Positions 22,715-34,695 of a stretch of DNA of 64,000 nucleotides are shown piece by piece. The stretch's first letter is position 1. Every line of letters begins with the position of its first letter. The DNA lies in the NCBI GenBank assembly GCA_964016985.1, contig OZ024836.1:39304803-39368802 (forward strand), read 5' to 3'. The position numbers were made by a program, and so were the translations under genes. The notes beneath the pieces are model-generated. The model was not told where the DNA came from and searched no databases. It saw nothing but the letters and a program-made list of their open reading frames with translations. The stretch comes from Anodontia alba (Eukaryota > Mollusca > Bivalvia > Lucinida > Lucinidae).

Positions 22715-22989
22715 ATGGTAAAAACGAGTGCTTTTAATACCTGTCTTTTCCGTAGCTACATGGCATTTGGTCGTATAAAATTAAGATAGAAGATGTCAAG
22801 AGGTAGGCGAAATCACATATAACAGCCTACCAATAACAGCAAGAGGAAGAACACACAAATCATGTCAGCAATACATAAGTCACAGACCAACGAAAAGATG
22901 CGAATCGACAGGGTAGGCAGTTTGGATGCAGCTTTGCAATGAAAAACTCAATAAACAATGCTTATCAGATACCCCCTACACAGTGATGA

Positions 22990-25312
22990 CCAGTAAAGAA
23001 AACTGGCTTAAGACAATATTTCAAAATGGCTGACATTCATTTGTCATATTTGTACTTCACGCAAGTAACAATAGGAGAAGCGTTTTAGGTCAAATTCCAG
23101 CCATTAGTTCAAATAATAGTGTGTACAACAGCTTTTTTGTATTTAAAAATGAGTTTCAAAGTGCTGGTATGACATGAATAGATAGTGTGTACACAAACGT
23201 TTTCTATAAAACAACGAGTTTTAAAGTGACATTGTGACCTTGAAAATGAGGTCAAAATCACCAAAATGTAATCAGTTCTTTCATTCATCCAAATGTAGTG
23301 TCTATGCTAGTTTGGTAAATTTATCTGCGATTAATAAAATAGAGTGCACCCAAGGTTCATTTTAGAGTCTATATAATGTAATGGTCTTAAAAGTGCGATC
23401 AAGGTCACCAAAATATAATCACTTCTTTCCCTAATCCCAGTAAAGTATCTGTGCAAGTTTGGTCTTATTCAATCTACTGAGACATAAGATAGAGTGCACT
23501 CGTCACATTTCCAGTGGCTTCATAATGTAATAAGCTGAAAAATAAGGTCAAGGTCATTAAAATTTAATCACTTTCACGTCTAGTAATGCTGTATCTGTGC
23601 TAGTTTGGTAAACTTCAAGCCATTCGTTCAAGACATAGTTTGAACACAAGCTTGTTTCTATCAGAAATGTAGTTTAAAAGTGTCTATGTGACCTTGAAAA
23701 TTAGACAAAAGTCATCAACATCTAATCACTTCTTGCCCCACTTACAGTGATGCATCTGTGTAAGTTTAGTGAAATTCCAAATGGTACAAGAAACAGTGTG
23801 CACAAAAGATTTCTTTTTTTTTGTATAAACAATTGAGTTTCAAAATGCAGGTGTGACATTGAATCAAGAGATAGTGTGCACTCAATTTTTTTTTATTAAA
23901 AAGAGTTTAATGTGCCAATGTCACCTTGAAAATGAAGTTAAGTCACCAAGCTAATCAGTACTTTACATATCCAAATTTTATCTATTGATTCATGAGATAG
24001 AATGCGCACAAGGTTCATTTTTAGTCTTTATAGTGAGTGACCTTAAAGATAAGGCCGAGTTACCAAAATTTAATCATTTCTATTCCCCGTCGTACTGATG
24101 TACATGTGCTAGTTGGGTCAAAATCCAGCAACTGGTTAAAGATATAAAGTGCACACAACCTTTTCATTGCATTAAGAAATTTTAAAAAGGCAATAACTCT
24201 ACGAGCTTTGGCCTGTAGCCCATTCTTTTCCTTATGTAGGTACACCTTAATGATATCAGTGTGTCTGCATAAATTATTGAAGCTCCATCACTGCGTCTTT
24301 TAAGATATTAGGGAAAAGAGTGCACACAAGGCTCACTTTAAGAGTTTGTACAATGTAGTGATCTTGAAAATAAGGTCAAGGTCACCAAGACCTAGCCACT
24401 TCTTTCCCTCATTTTAGTGATTTACCTGTGCTAGTTTGGTCAAATTCCAGCCATTGGTTAAAGAGATAATGTGACCACAATATTTTTTCATTATTAACAG
24501 CTTTAAGAAATTTTACAAAGGCCGATAACACTAAAATAATTTGCCTCTAGCCTTTTTTTTTGCTTAAGTGTGTAGACCGTATTAATATATAATGTGTTTG
24601 CATACATTGATGAAAATCCATTGCTGCGTTTTCAAGATATTAGGTAAACAAGAGCAGAATAAGGCTCCCTTTTAGAGTCTTTACAAAGTAGTGACCTTGA
24701 AATTAAGGTCAAGGCCACCAAAATATAATCTTTCTTTCCTCCATCATAATGATTGGTCTATAAGTTTGGTCAAATTCCAGCCATTGATTAAAGAGATAAC
24801 GTAAACATAAGCTGTTATACTGTACTAAGCAATTTTACAAAGGGCAATAAATCTGACAGAATTGGCCCCTAGCCCTTTTTCTTATGTGAGTACTCCATAT
24901 TGATATCATTTTGTCTGCATAACTTGATAAAGATCTGTTCCTGCGTTTTGAAGATATTAGGAAAAAAGTGCATACAAGGCTCACTTTTAGAGTCTTTACA
25001 ATGAAGTGACCTTGAAAATCAGGTAAAAGTCACCAAATCTAATCACTTCTTTCTCTTATATTAAGTATGGATGTGTTTTAGTTTGGTCAAATTCCAGTTA
25101 TTGGTTTAAGAGATAACGTTTGCACAAGCATTTTGTTTACTGTATTGAAAATATAACACAGGACAATAGCTCTAAAAGAATTGGTCCCTAGCCCTTACAT
25201 TTTCTTATGTACGTACACCTTATTGAAATCCATTTTTCTGCATAACTGATGAATATCCATCAATGCGTTTTCAAGACGTAGAAAACCAAAGTGCACGGAC
25301 GGACGGACAACG
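22990..25312 (+). repeat. Diverged tandem array, GACCTTGAAAATAAGGTCAA units
   Basis: At least nine units start with ACCTTGAAAAT(A/G)AGGTCAAG-like sequence near 23225, 23372, 23535, 23690, 23925, 24045, 24360, 24700 and 25010, each followed by TAATCACTTCTTTCC and AGTTTGGTCAAATTCCAGCC. Unit spacing is about 120-165 bp in the left half and 310-340 bp in the right half. It ends with GGACGGACGGAC. Confidence 0.85.
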
Positions 25313-25639
25313 CGAAAACAGTATGCCCCACCACAAAGTTTGCGGGGAATAACAAGTACTACTGGTTTAAAATTTTCTGAATTTTTTACCATATTCAAAA
25401 TCAGTGAAGAAAAGCAGAACATATTTCCAGTAAAAACTTTCCGAAAGTCCAGTTTACTATAAAAAAAATTGCATCGACTTTTGGCCATAAAATTAATTTT
25501 GCGGTAAATATTTGATAACGGTACAGGAACAGAAATGACAAATAGTTTCTGACAAGATATTGTCAATCACATATCAATGTATCAATTTAGAATAAAACTC
25601 CGACTAAACACCATTTTTCCGAAGAATGTCGAAAGCACA

Positions 25640-26175
25640 GTAGACATGATCCACAAAATACAACAATAACAAAACGAACAGAACAAAGCATGAATAGAAA
25701 AGCACCGCAGCGAGCAGCCACAAGACCACAGAAAGAACCATTAAGAAAGCACACCTATTCAAATATATTGAGAATTTTATCTCCCCAAAAAAGAAAGCTT
25801 TCAGATAAAAAATATCTGGTAGTTTTCATATTTCTGCTCAAAACGTGTTTTGTGGTACTCGTTAGAACCGCCTCTCCGAGGCGGTACTCGGAGAGGCGGT
25901 TCAAACGAGTACTCACAATCTATATATGTTTTTGAGCAGAAATAAGAAAATTAATGTATACCCCAGTATAAAAGTGAGGTTTTAGTGGGTTCAAAACTAT
26001 ACAGGCGTGTTTTCGTGATGAACCAACACCAGCCCCACCGCCTTAGAACGGCCAGAAGCAAAACCACTAGCGGCGGGACAAATCAATTTTACGGGCCTAG
26101 GTTGAGATGTAAAAAAATACAAAATCATCGTTCTACTCGCATAAAGGCTCCGTAACGCAACATGGGACAGGAGGC
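25640..26175 (-). mobile_element. PLE-related fragment split by FB1
   Basis: AGCACCGCAGCGAGCAGCC on the left and CCGCCTTAGAACGGCCAGAA on the right of FB1 match 44055-44290. Confidence 0.65.
25739..26020 (-). mobile_element. FB1 element inside a PLE-related repeat
   Basis: CATTAAGAAAGCACACCTAT to GCGTGTTTTCGTGATG. The apex is rearranged: CCTCTCCGAGGCGGTACTCG is followed by a second inverted copy. Flanks on both sides resemble the Penelope-like 3' sequence at 44.05-44.3k, so FB1 inserted into it. Confidence 0.85.
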
Positions 26176-26304
26176 ATAATTCGGTTGATAAGAACTTTAA
26201 AACACATTAATGCAGAAACAAAGTTGTTAGAATTAAACACAAATAGAATAAGAAAAAGGCTTAAAAATGCACACTTCTCACAAAGTACCCCTAGTAATGT
26301 AAAC

Positions 26305-26538
26305 AATTATAAAAACATGCCTATTCAAATATCTTGAAAATTTTACGATCAAAAAAGGAAATTTTTTAGATAAAAAATTAATGATATTTTTCATATTCCT
26401 GCTCAAAATATAGATTGTGGGTACTCGATAGAACCACCTCGGCGAGGATAAGAATAATGTTTACCCCCTGAACCCAAGTTTTACTATATAAAGGTTGGGT
26501 TAATGGGGTCAAAATTATATAGGTATGTTTTCTAGATG
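26305..26538 (-). mobile_element. FB1 element lacking the right hairpin arm
   Basis: The left part (AAAAACATGCCTATTCAAAT) runs to ACCACCTCGGCGAGG, after which the arm is missing and the sequence jumps to AAGAATAATGTTTACC, the side hairpin and TATGTTTTCTAGATG. Confidence 0.82.
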
Positions 26539-26838
26539 ACATTATGTTTTGTGGAGTTAACATTTCATAGATTTCGACCCATAATGGTTTCAAATAGACA
26601 GATAGTCACACTATGTTCAGAACTTTACATGCACATGTACAATAACAGAAGTCTTTCTGAAGGACGCATATTTTCCGAATCATGTCACAGCAAATTTAAC
26701 GTGATGATTTTGATTTTTATCCACTTTAGAAACATCTCAAGCAAACTGCAAGATAAGGAGATACAAAATAATTGTTTTCGCACATTTCATTTTAAGAATT
26801 CAACGTTGTTTTTTTTTTGTTGTTGTTTTTTTACGTTT

Positions 26839-27116
26839 CATCACGAAAACATGCTTATATAATTTTGACCCCCTTAAGCCCCACTTTTATATAGTAAAAC
26901 TGGGGTTTACAGGGGTATACCTTATTTTTCTTACTTATGCTCAAAAACATAAATTGTGGGTATGCGTTAGAACCGCCTCCCCGAGGCGGTTCTAACGCGT
27001 ACCCACAATCTATGTTTTGAGCAGAAATATGGAAAACATCAGGATAATTAGCTGAAAATTTTCAGTTTTTTTAGGTGCAATTTTCTATATATTTGAATAG
27101 GCGTGTTTTCGTAATG
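26839..27116 (+). mobile_element. FB1 foldback element (orientation A)
   Basis: CATCACGAAAACATGCTTAT to GCGTGTTTTCGTAATG. The central palindrome GCGTTAGAACCGCCTCCCCG is essentially perfect across its arms. Confidence 0.9.
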
Positions 27117-27192
27117 AAAAGAAAAAACGGTTATATGAGGGTGGATAGTTGGTAACATTGTCCTTTTTCCCTAGTTTTAATAAAATGACATA

Positions 27193-27808
27193 CGAGTGTT
27201 GTGCAAAAAGTTCTGTCACTAATAGGATTCCTTGGTTTTAGCCCAGGTATATTTTAAATGCACTTGAATGGTGTGTTGAATAGCTAATGATACCCGTTTA
27301 TTTCGTGCAAATTGCTTTCCAACTGACCGAGTTTTTTTCAAATTAAAATAGATGCAGTCATATACACTGACCAATTTACTTGTTACAATAAAAAAACGAC
27401 CAAGCAAAGGATGGTCAGGAGTCCATCTTTTACATGACAACACCTCCTCTCATAAGTATGTGGTTGTTAAGTCTTGTTTGGCTTCTGAAAAGGTGAAAGT
27501 TTTAAACCATCCACCTTATTCACCTGACCTTAGTCCCAATGACTTATTTTTATTTCCTAGGCTTAAGAAAGGGCTTTCTGGAAATAAGTATACGTCTAGA
27601 AGTTCTTTTGGCAGGGCTATTTGTCAGTGTCTCCAACAGATACCAACTGAAGACTATTTATCTGCTTTTCGTGACTGGGTAAAAAGGTTATAAAAGTGTG
27701 TTTCAGTAAAGGGGGAATACTTTGAAGGTTTGTAATAAAAACATGTTTGATAAAACGTAGCACTGAAGTAATCCGAACCCAGTGATAAAACGTTTTGCAG
27801 GACCCTCG
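27193..27808 (+). mobile_element. Internally deleted mariner-like element
   Basis: Inverted ends CGAGTGTTGTGCAAAAAGTT and the complement of ATAAAACGTTTTGCAGGACC (about 24 of 30 matching) are flanked by TA at 27191 and 27809. At about 620 bp it is half the usual length. Confidence 0.82.
27388..27693 (+). pseudogene. Mariner transposase C-terminal part
   Basis: It encodes LLHDNTSSHKYVVVKSCLAS, then VLNHPPYSPDLSPNDLFLFP and PTEDYLSAFRDWVKRL before a stop. HDN and YSPDL.P.D are catalytic blocks 2 and 3 of mariner (DD34D). The N-terminal half with block 1 is missing. Confidence 0.88.
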
Positions 27809-28639
27809 TACTTGCCTGCAAATAAACTTTTCTTTCGAAACCATTTGGGACAGGGATATTACACCAAGCAAAAATATTTAAAAAAGAGCAATCGTGATAA
27901 ATAATATGTTGAAGTATTACGAAACTATCATTACCGGTTAAATAGTTTAAAATAAAACGAAGCATTAAAAAAATAATTGATATGTAAAACTTTCTAAACA
28001 TTTTCCAAATGTAAAATCATATTGTATAGCTGAACTGTAACTGGTACTGTTTCAAAGCAGGTTACTCCATTAATGCTCCATTTGTGTAACCATTTATCAC
28101 CCTGACTCTAAAATCATTTTTTTTACTTTAGGCGAGTAAGTGGCTAAATTTAGAATTTATCAAACACAAAATGGAGTTTGGAAGGGCCATTAAATCATAG
28201 ACAAACAGTGTTTAGAGATATACCAATTATATCTCTGATTTAAAGGCTCCAAGGAGGGCCCTTAAATTCCTCTGTAGTCTCAATTGCGACCATACCAGAA
28301 GGTAGACTACACTGTTGGGTAGTCCAGTGACACAACAAATACTTCAAATACTTTAGGGCATTACTGTAGGAGACTATAGGTATCGTGTATACTGTAAGTT
28401 ATGGGATGCCCTCTTTTGTTTGAACATAGGCGCTGAAATCAAATGTTTAGATTTGGATGGAGTGCAGAGAAAGACCTTCGAATAGATGCGAACAGTGAGG
28501 ATCCAGAACAGCCTGCGCATCTGAATGGGTATATAAGACTGTTTCATTTAAGTCATTAACTTCCTGTTATTTAACCAAAGAGTGCAGACCCTTCTGTGGC
28601 GTCTGATCTCGGACAAAACAGTTTGCCAATGTTTCAGTC

Positions 28640-28780
28640 CAGGTTTTACAGATAACCGTCTTTAAATCGCACTCTGACGTAGCAGCGACAAGAATAACCC
28701 GGCTATATATAACCGTTACCTGGATTTCGTCTTACGCGCGGTTTGATTACATTGGTCAATATCAATCACCGTGAACAACC
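28640..28780 (+). repeat. Dispersed repeat R12 (GATAACCGTCTTTAAATCGC)
   Basis: GCGACAAGAATA, TATATAACCGTTACCTGGAT and GCGGTTTGATTACATTGGTC recur at 10548-10730 (split by an A-run) and reversed at 61545-61700. Confidence 0.65.
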
Positions 28781-28899
28781 ATTTTAAGGAAATTTTAATG
28801 TTTGTGTACTGAGCTCAACTGCAAACAATCCACCCAATAAAAGCTCATTGCGGGCAGGCGTTCCTCGACGTCATGGCTTTCTAAGTAAAGGGTTGTGTT

Positions 28900-29432
28900 T
28901 TTAAATCTGCATAATAGAAGGATGATCACAAAACCACACGCACATCTTCAGCCCATGTAGAACAAATATGCATATTTTCATATGATCGGTGTAAAACCAA
29001 AGGAGGAGTTGCGCCCACAAAGTATCTAGTCTAATAGTAATCGAACCTAAAAAAAACTAAGTCGAAAAAGTAGAAAATGTTGATAAATAATGGAAGGATA
29101 TCCATATGGACATTTACAGACCATGTAGAACGGCTATGCTTAGTTTAAAAATGATTCATGGAAAGCTCTAAAAGGAGTTGCCGCCCACAAGGTATCTATT
29201 CTAATAATAATCTGACCTGGAAAAAACTAAGTCGAAAACGTGGAAGAAGCAGATAAAAAAAATAACGGCAGGGTAACGCCAAAACCACACACATCTTCAG
29301 ACTATGACAAAAACACCTGAAAAGTTTCGAAAAAAAACATCTGTTAAAAACTGTAAGAGGAGTTGCGTCGTCAAGCTACTTATCTCATTGTGTCGACGGA
29401 CGTACGGAATCTCGGACGGACGGACAAAACCA
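28900..29432 (+). repeat. Tandem array, about 190-bp units
   Basis: ACATCTTCAGCCCATGTAGA, ATTTACAGACCATGTAGAAC and ACATCTTCAGACTATGACAA start three successive units with AGGAGTTGCGCCCACAAAG and AAAAAACTAAGTCGAAAA inside. It ends CGGACGGACGGACAA. Confidence 0.8.
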
Positions 29433-29480
29433 TTTTAATAGTCCCTTTTGACTAACGTCGGGGGACAAACAAAAACTCAC

Positions 29481-29633
29481 CTTTGTATTAGTATTGGCAT
29501 ATTCTCTAATAGCAATAAGATTTGTGAAACATTGTGAGAGTTGGTTAAGGTAGCGTTGGTCATCAGATCTTTCACCGGACAAAACCCTTTGTACCAAAAC
29601 ATTGAAAGCTTGACTGGCTAAATACTCAAAGGC
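29481..29633 (-). CDS. Exon 10: extracellular linker, helical
   Basis: It is 153 bp, acceptor TTCACTTTTAG, donor ACAAAG|GTGAGT, phase 0 to 0. It encodes AFEYLASQAFNVLVQRVLSG then SDDQRYLNQLSQCFTNLIAI and REYANTNTK. The composition suggests helices, as in the N-terminal helical subdomain of GAIN regions (inference). Confidence 0.72.
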
Positions 29634-29899
29634 CTAAAAGTGAATAAAATGAAATAAAGTTAGGAGGATGAATGGCCTCAGCCAAACCGAATCTGCATTT
29701 TATCGGAATATTTTACAGTGCAACTCCCTACAGCAGCCATCCTTGGGAGGGCAAAATAACTGGCTGTTGTAGAGAGCTTATTGTTGTAGAGAGGTTAAAT
29801 ATATACGAAAACTGCACTCTGGGAAATCAGAAAAGTCGTTATTATCGGGAGGTGGTCGTTGCTGATGACCGTTCTTTGAGGTTCCACTGTATACAGTAT

Positions 29900-30177
29900 C
29901 ATTACGAAAACACGCCTATTCAAATATATAGAAAATTTCACCTCCAAAAACTAAAAACTTTCAGATAAAAAGTCTGATATTTTTCATATTTCTGCTCAAA
30001 ACATAGATTGTGGGTACTCGTTGGAACCGCCTAGGCGAGGTAGTTCTAACAAGTACCCACAGTCTATGTTTTTGAGCAGAAATAAGAAAAATAATGTTTA
30101 CCCCTGTAAGCCTCAGTTTTACTATATAAGAGTCGGGTTTAAGGGGGTCAAAATTATATAGGCATGTTTTCGTGATG
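29900..30177 (-). mobile_element. FB1 foldback element (orientation B)
   Basis: CATTACGAAAACACGCCTAT to GCATGTTTTCGTGATG, central hairpin CCGCCTAGGCGAGGTAGTTC, side hairpin with TTTTACTATATAAGAG. Confidence 0.9.
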
Positions 30178-30527
30178 TCTTTTTGATGTGTTTTCCACGA
30201 ACGTATTACATTAAAAAACTGCCCATGTAAAACGTAACTGGTATATCCTGCACTTTATATCGTAAAAATTTTCCTAAGCATTTATTTTATGCGTACTCAG
30301 GAATAATCTAGAAAAAAATCTCCTTAGCATCTATTTGAAAGTGAGGGTTTCTCTTAAAGAAAAGAATTCCTTTCGTTAAGAGCATTCCCTATGATAGAGA
30401 AGGAGAATAATGCTTGATATTAAGTGATCGTTCTCTATCGCAAATGTTCTTCCTTTCGCAACAGTATTGTGGTCCATGAGCCCTAAGCCTGTGGAAATAG
30501 CATACAATCATCGAAGTACTTATGAGG

Positions 30528-30805
30528 ACGGTGTTTTACTATTTGTTGCTTTGTGGTTTATTCTGCGAGGAAATTTGTTTTATGTCTTACCTTGTGTCAT
30601 TATATTCTAGTGTTTTTCAGTCCTTTTAGCATTGCGATTACCTCGCTTGGGGAAGAGAGAGCTAATCTTAGTGCTTTTCGTACGTTTGTTCGATTTATGC
30701 TTGTTTGGATTTGTCGGTTTCCTCTTCCTCTTGGTGTCTGGGAAGGGCTGTTGTTTGTGATTGTGGCACTCCCTGGACTTTTCTCTTACCTTTTTTTACT
30801 TCGTG
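30528..30805 (+). mobile_element. PLE 3'-terminal fragment
   Basis: TTGTTGCTTTGTGGTTTATT to GGCACTCCCTGGACTTTTCT. Frames read here are by-products of the repeat. Confidence 0.8.
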
Positions 30806-31090
30806 GTCAGAACAACAAATTTCATTTCTTACACTAGTAAACTGCGTGATTTTGGGATAATTATTATCGCCTTTCAGCCATGCAGACCAGAACACATACC
30901 TTATGTTTACAAACAGCGTATATCCAGATGAGACAGGTCGTTCGTAACGAGCCGTCTCATTTTGATCTACACTATTTGCTATTTTGTTCATGAAGTTTGA
31001 TTGACACCCCTTTTTTTAACAATGGATTTGTCCCAATTCAAAGATTGTAGTGGCTACTTCAGAAACTTAGGGTAAGAGTTCAGTACTTAC

Positions 31091-31258
31091 CTGTTGTAAT
31101 TCAAAGGTGGCTGGATCCAGCTCCGTCTCGATGGAGGTTTCATAGTACTCACGAAACGTAACAGTTTTGCTAGCATTAACATCTACTAGGTTGATGTCTA
31201 ACATGACGCCTTCCTCACCGTCAAGAGTCTTTGCGACTTCGGAGGGCTTCGTAGGCAC
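31091..31258 (-). CDS. Exon 9: extracellular linker
   Basis: It is 168 bp, acceptor ACTGCCTTAG, donor CAACAG|GTAAGT (consensus), phase 0 to 0. It encodes VPTKPSEVAKTLDGEEGVML then NASKTVTFREYYETSIETEL and ATFELQQ. No domain is recognised; it lies in the region between REJ and GAIN. Confidence 0.72.
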
Positions 31259-31379
31259 CTAAGGCAGTAATGAAACTTGCCTGAGTTTTTTTCAGTCCGA
31301 CAGATCAGGCGATAAAATGTTTGGAACTTATGAATACTATGTGGCATATTTTAGAAGTCTGACATGTTCAAATAAACGT

Positions 31380-31670
31380 CAAAAAGATTGCCTTTGGAAA
31401 AGAACATACTACAGATAAGAAAATGGGAGTCTCGGTTTTATTGAGACTCTTCATAAGCAGTAATGAAGTTTGCAACACTGCCTACGCCCTCTAGCGTATA
31501 CATGAGCAGAACTCAATTTTCAAAGATTCCACAACTGGCCCAATAATCCCTTAGGAAATGAAATATAATCTGCACTATGGTAAAGTACAGAGAGACGTTC
31601 TACCGCCGCCACACGGCACTAATACCACCTGCAGTGTTGTCAAAACCTGTGACTGGGGGCCGTTTCTGAT
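31380..31670 (-). repeat. R9 repeat, reversed
   Basis: GAAAATGGGAGTCTCGGTTT, GCAACACTGCCTACGCCCTC, ACCGCCGCCACACGGCACTA. Closely similar to 37090-37325. Confidence 0.7.
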
Positions 31671-31679
31671 ATTGTTTTT

Positions 31680-33290
31680 ATCCCCACGCTTTTTTTTTTT
31701 CAAAAATCGATAGGGATATTGTAAACGCCTCCATTCGTCCGTCCAACAAGCCGTCCATTCTCACAAACGGACATTTATGTGGCTAGTCATCAGGATAAAA
31801 TCTCTTCAGCAGTAAGCCACCTAAGAGCAAAAATTTACCACTCAAATGTCTATTTTACGGAAGAAATCACATTTTTACTCACGACCGACTACTTAAGTGG
31901 CAAAATGTCTAAAGTTTTAGCCATGTATGCACCTTGCCGTGTCCGTCCGTCCGTCTTTATGTCACGCTATCTCATCCTAAACTACTAGGTGGGATTCTAC
32001 AAAACTTGCTGTATCACTTTCTTTCACGGTATGGGTGTGCGAGAGCAATATTATTTTTCTGTACTTCTGTTCGTCCGTCCGTGCGTCCGTCGTACGTCCA
32101 TTTGTCTGTCACACGATCTCCTCCTAAACCGCTGGGCAGAATTCAACCAAACTTGCTACATCACCTACCCTTATAATAAAGTTGTGCGACAGCAACATTT
32201 TTTCTCCCATGCGTCCGTCTGTCCGTGCGTCCGCACGTCCGTCTATCGGTCCATCACGCTATCTCCTCCTAAACTACTGGGCGGAATTCAACAGAACTTG
32301 CTACATCATTCCCCTCGTGGTAAGGGTGTGCGAGAGGAACCTTATTTTTTCTGGACCTTCCGTCTAACTGTCCGTCACGCTTTCTGTCCGTCTGTCTGAG
32401 CCCTTGGATGCGCATACATTCGGTAGACATGAATTGGCTACTTGCCATTTACTCCGTTAGTGTCCAATGAAAAGTACCCAATAAATTTTGGGCACTTGTT
32501 GGGTATTTTGGGGTCTTTTTTGGTATTTTGAGCAGAAGAAAATACACTGTAATAGCAAACAAATGTCTATCCGTACGAACGTCCGTCCGCCTGCCCGTCA
32601 CGCTGTCTCCTAAACCACTGGGCGGAATTATACAAAACCTGCTACATCACTTTTTTCATGGTAAGGGTGTGCGAGTGTAACATTAATTTTCTGTCCATCC
32701 GTCCGTCGTCAGTCCATTTTTGTCACACTATCTCTTCCTGAACTGCTGGGTGGAATTCAACTAACCTTGCTACATGTCCCCCCACCCTATCTCATGGTAA
32801 GGAATGTGCGAGGGCAACATTATTTTTCAGTGCGTCTGTCCGGGCCCACTGGCATACATTGAGTAGGCATCTAGTGGGTTCTTTGAATAGGGTTTGCTTT
32901 AGTCCGTCAATGATACCCAACAAAAAAGAGGGCATTGTAGGGTATTTCAAATACTGTTGGGTACTTTTACATTTTTGTCTATGGAAATTTAACATTGAGT
33001 ATCCAATAAGTGTCCATCTGTAGGAACGTGCGACTGTGCGTCCATCGTTCGTCCGTCTGTCCATCAAGCTATGTCCTCCTAAACCACTTGGCGGAATTTA
33101 ACTCGTAAACTAGCTGCAGCACTTTCCTTCATGTTTAGGGTGTGCGAGAGCGAAATTATTTTTCCGTCCGGCCATCTTCCCGTCACGCTATATTCTCCTA
33201 AACCACTGCGCAGAATATAAGCAAACTTACTACACGACTTCCCCATATGGTAAGAGTGTGGGAGAGCGTCCGTCTATTCGTCATGCTATT
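31680..33290 (+). repeat. CGTCCGTC-rich diverged tandem array
   Basis: Repeated block CACGCTATCTCCTCCTAAAC plus ACTGGGCGGAATTCAAC, CTTGCTACATCAC and GGTGTGCGAGAG near 31960, 32110, 32245, 32600, 32725, 33060 and 33185, each preceded by CGTCCGTCCGTC. Spacing is about 130-160 bp, with 100-200-bp inserts. Confidence 0.85.
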
Positions 33291-33329
33291 AGCTGTATTA
33301 GCAAAGAGCGTCGGGATTTGCGATGGCGC

Positions 33330-33910
33330 GCCATCGACTGCGCATTTTAATTGCAATTTCTTCAATTCAAAATCTTTGTAGTATTTTCCGCAATGCTTTT
33401 GCGCTTTTCACTGGCACACGTATTGTAACGCCTTCACCAGAGAAGAAGATTGCATACAAAACCTCCCTTGCACTTAACGTGCGTTTATCATTTACTGTTG
33501 TTTTTTTTTTGTTTTGTTTTTTCTTTTTTTTGTTTTGTTTTGCTTTTGCTTTATGTTTTGTATGGCCCATATCTTATTGTTAACCTTCCGAACAGGTTCA
33601 AAATGATAAACCCAAGTTTCATCGCATGTGACTACATTTGCAAATTTCTTTAGATCCTATTTTTGAAATATTTAGAGCAATTGTTTGGCTTTTAACGCTC
33701 TGCTTCTTTTGACCATTACTCAACAAATGAAGCACCGACCTGGCAGAACTCTTCCTAACATTCAAGATATTCTTTAATATGTAATGAATTCTTGATAATA
33801 AGATGCCAAATATTCATGCTATATCACGTACTGTATACCTAGCGTCACTTTCAAAACTTTCTTTTACTGTTGATATAATTTCTTCACAAGATGCAGACTT
33901 TGTAGACTAA
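33330..33910 (-). pseudogene. Mariner transposase fragment, decayed
   Basis: On the minus strand: SARSVLHLLSNGQKKQSV, then KKFANVVTCDETWVYHFEPV (CDETW, catalytic block 1), then SAREVLYAIFFSGEGVTIRV. A T/A-rich insertion (33500-33560, KKKQNK when read) interrupts it, and stops and shifts occur upstream. Blocks 2 and 3 are absent. Confidence 0.85.
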
Positions 33911-34019
33911 GACTTTAGTAAAGTATTACTGATGCTCCAAGGGCGGTACTTTCGTTGTGATACTTTATCTGTTATGTAGTGTTTCCCTTTCTAATGTTTT
34001 TTTTTTTCTTTTAACAATT

Positions 34020-34330
34020 ATGTAAGTTGATATTATATTCAGTTAATTTGGGTAACAGAGTTCCCACCTTTTCAGGAAAGAGTTGCCAACTCTTCTTGAC
34101 ATCCGTTCATTTTGTAACTGCTTTACTGTATTTGTCTGCCTTTTCCTTTGGTGTTGGAGGATTCATGTGGATCTGATTGTATCAGTTTCTAAGTTATTTA
34201 TTTTGGCCTTCCTCATTCTGATACATTTTGTTCGACTCTAACCCAGAACCATTTCTTTCCACCCACTAACCGTATCATAAGACACATTAGTAGATCCGTA
34301 CACTGCTTGTATTAAATGGCAAATTATTTA
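34020..34330 (+). repeat. Dispersed repeat R10
   Basis: GGAAAGAGTTGCCAACTCTT and GTGGATCTGATTGTATCAGT recur at 51000-51260 with the same order and spacing; TTCAGTTAATTTGGGTAACAG also recurs near 13155-13190. Confidence 0.65.
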
Positions 34331-34477
34331 TCTTTCTGTTAGATTTATAAGCACATTTGCACATCGTTGTGTATGTACTGGATATCGCTATACAGGTTTT
34401 TATATGTTTCTAGTTCCATATGGATATCGAGCAATGACACAAAAAGCAATTCTTTCGGAACACGCCTCGTATCTTAC

Positions 34478-34645
34478 CGGAATTTGTAAAAGTTGTTCCG
34501 CTGCAGATTTTACAATGGACAAGACATTGTCAAGGGTTGTTGTCTTTGCCTGAATCCTCTTTTTAACCCTGGTCATATAGTCAACAACCTTGAGAGCACC
34601 GTCAGAGTCCGCTGATATACCGCTTACATCAATGATAGGCACAGA
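34478..34645 (-). CDS. Exon 8: linker between REJ and GAIN regions
   Basis: It is 168 bp, acceptor ACTTTTCAAG, donor ATTCCG|GTAAGA, phase 0 to 0. It encodes SVPIIDVSGISADSDGALKV then QAKTTTLDNVLSIVKSAAEQ and LLQIP. No catalogue motif is seen; it is helical in character. The exon is accepted for its clean donor and agreement with exon 9. A GAGTAGC palindromic MITE lies about 50 bp upstream of the acceptor. Confidence 0.75.
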
Positions 34646-34695
34646 CTTGAAAAGTACAGAGAAACGATTTTGATAAGTAATGGGGACCGTTTACA

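Noticed and set aside
25739..26020. AAC on both sides of this FB1 copy as a target-site duplication
   Set aside because: Other FB1 copies show no matching 3-bp repeat, so it is probably chance.
30553..30837. Hydrophobic frames such as LWFILRGDLLYVFP seen at several loci
   Set aside because: They are readings of the Penelope-like 3' region, which recurs with stops and shifts and lies after the RT stop codon.
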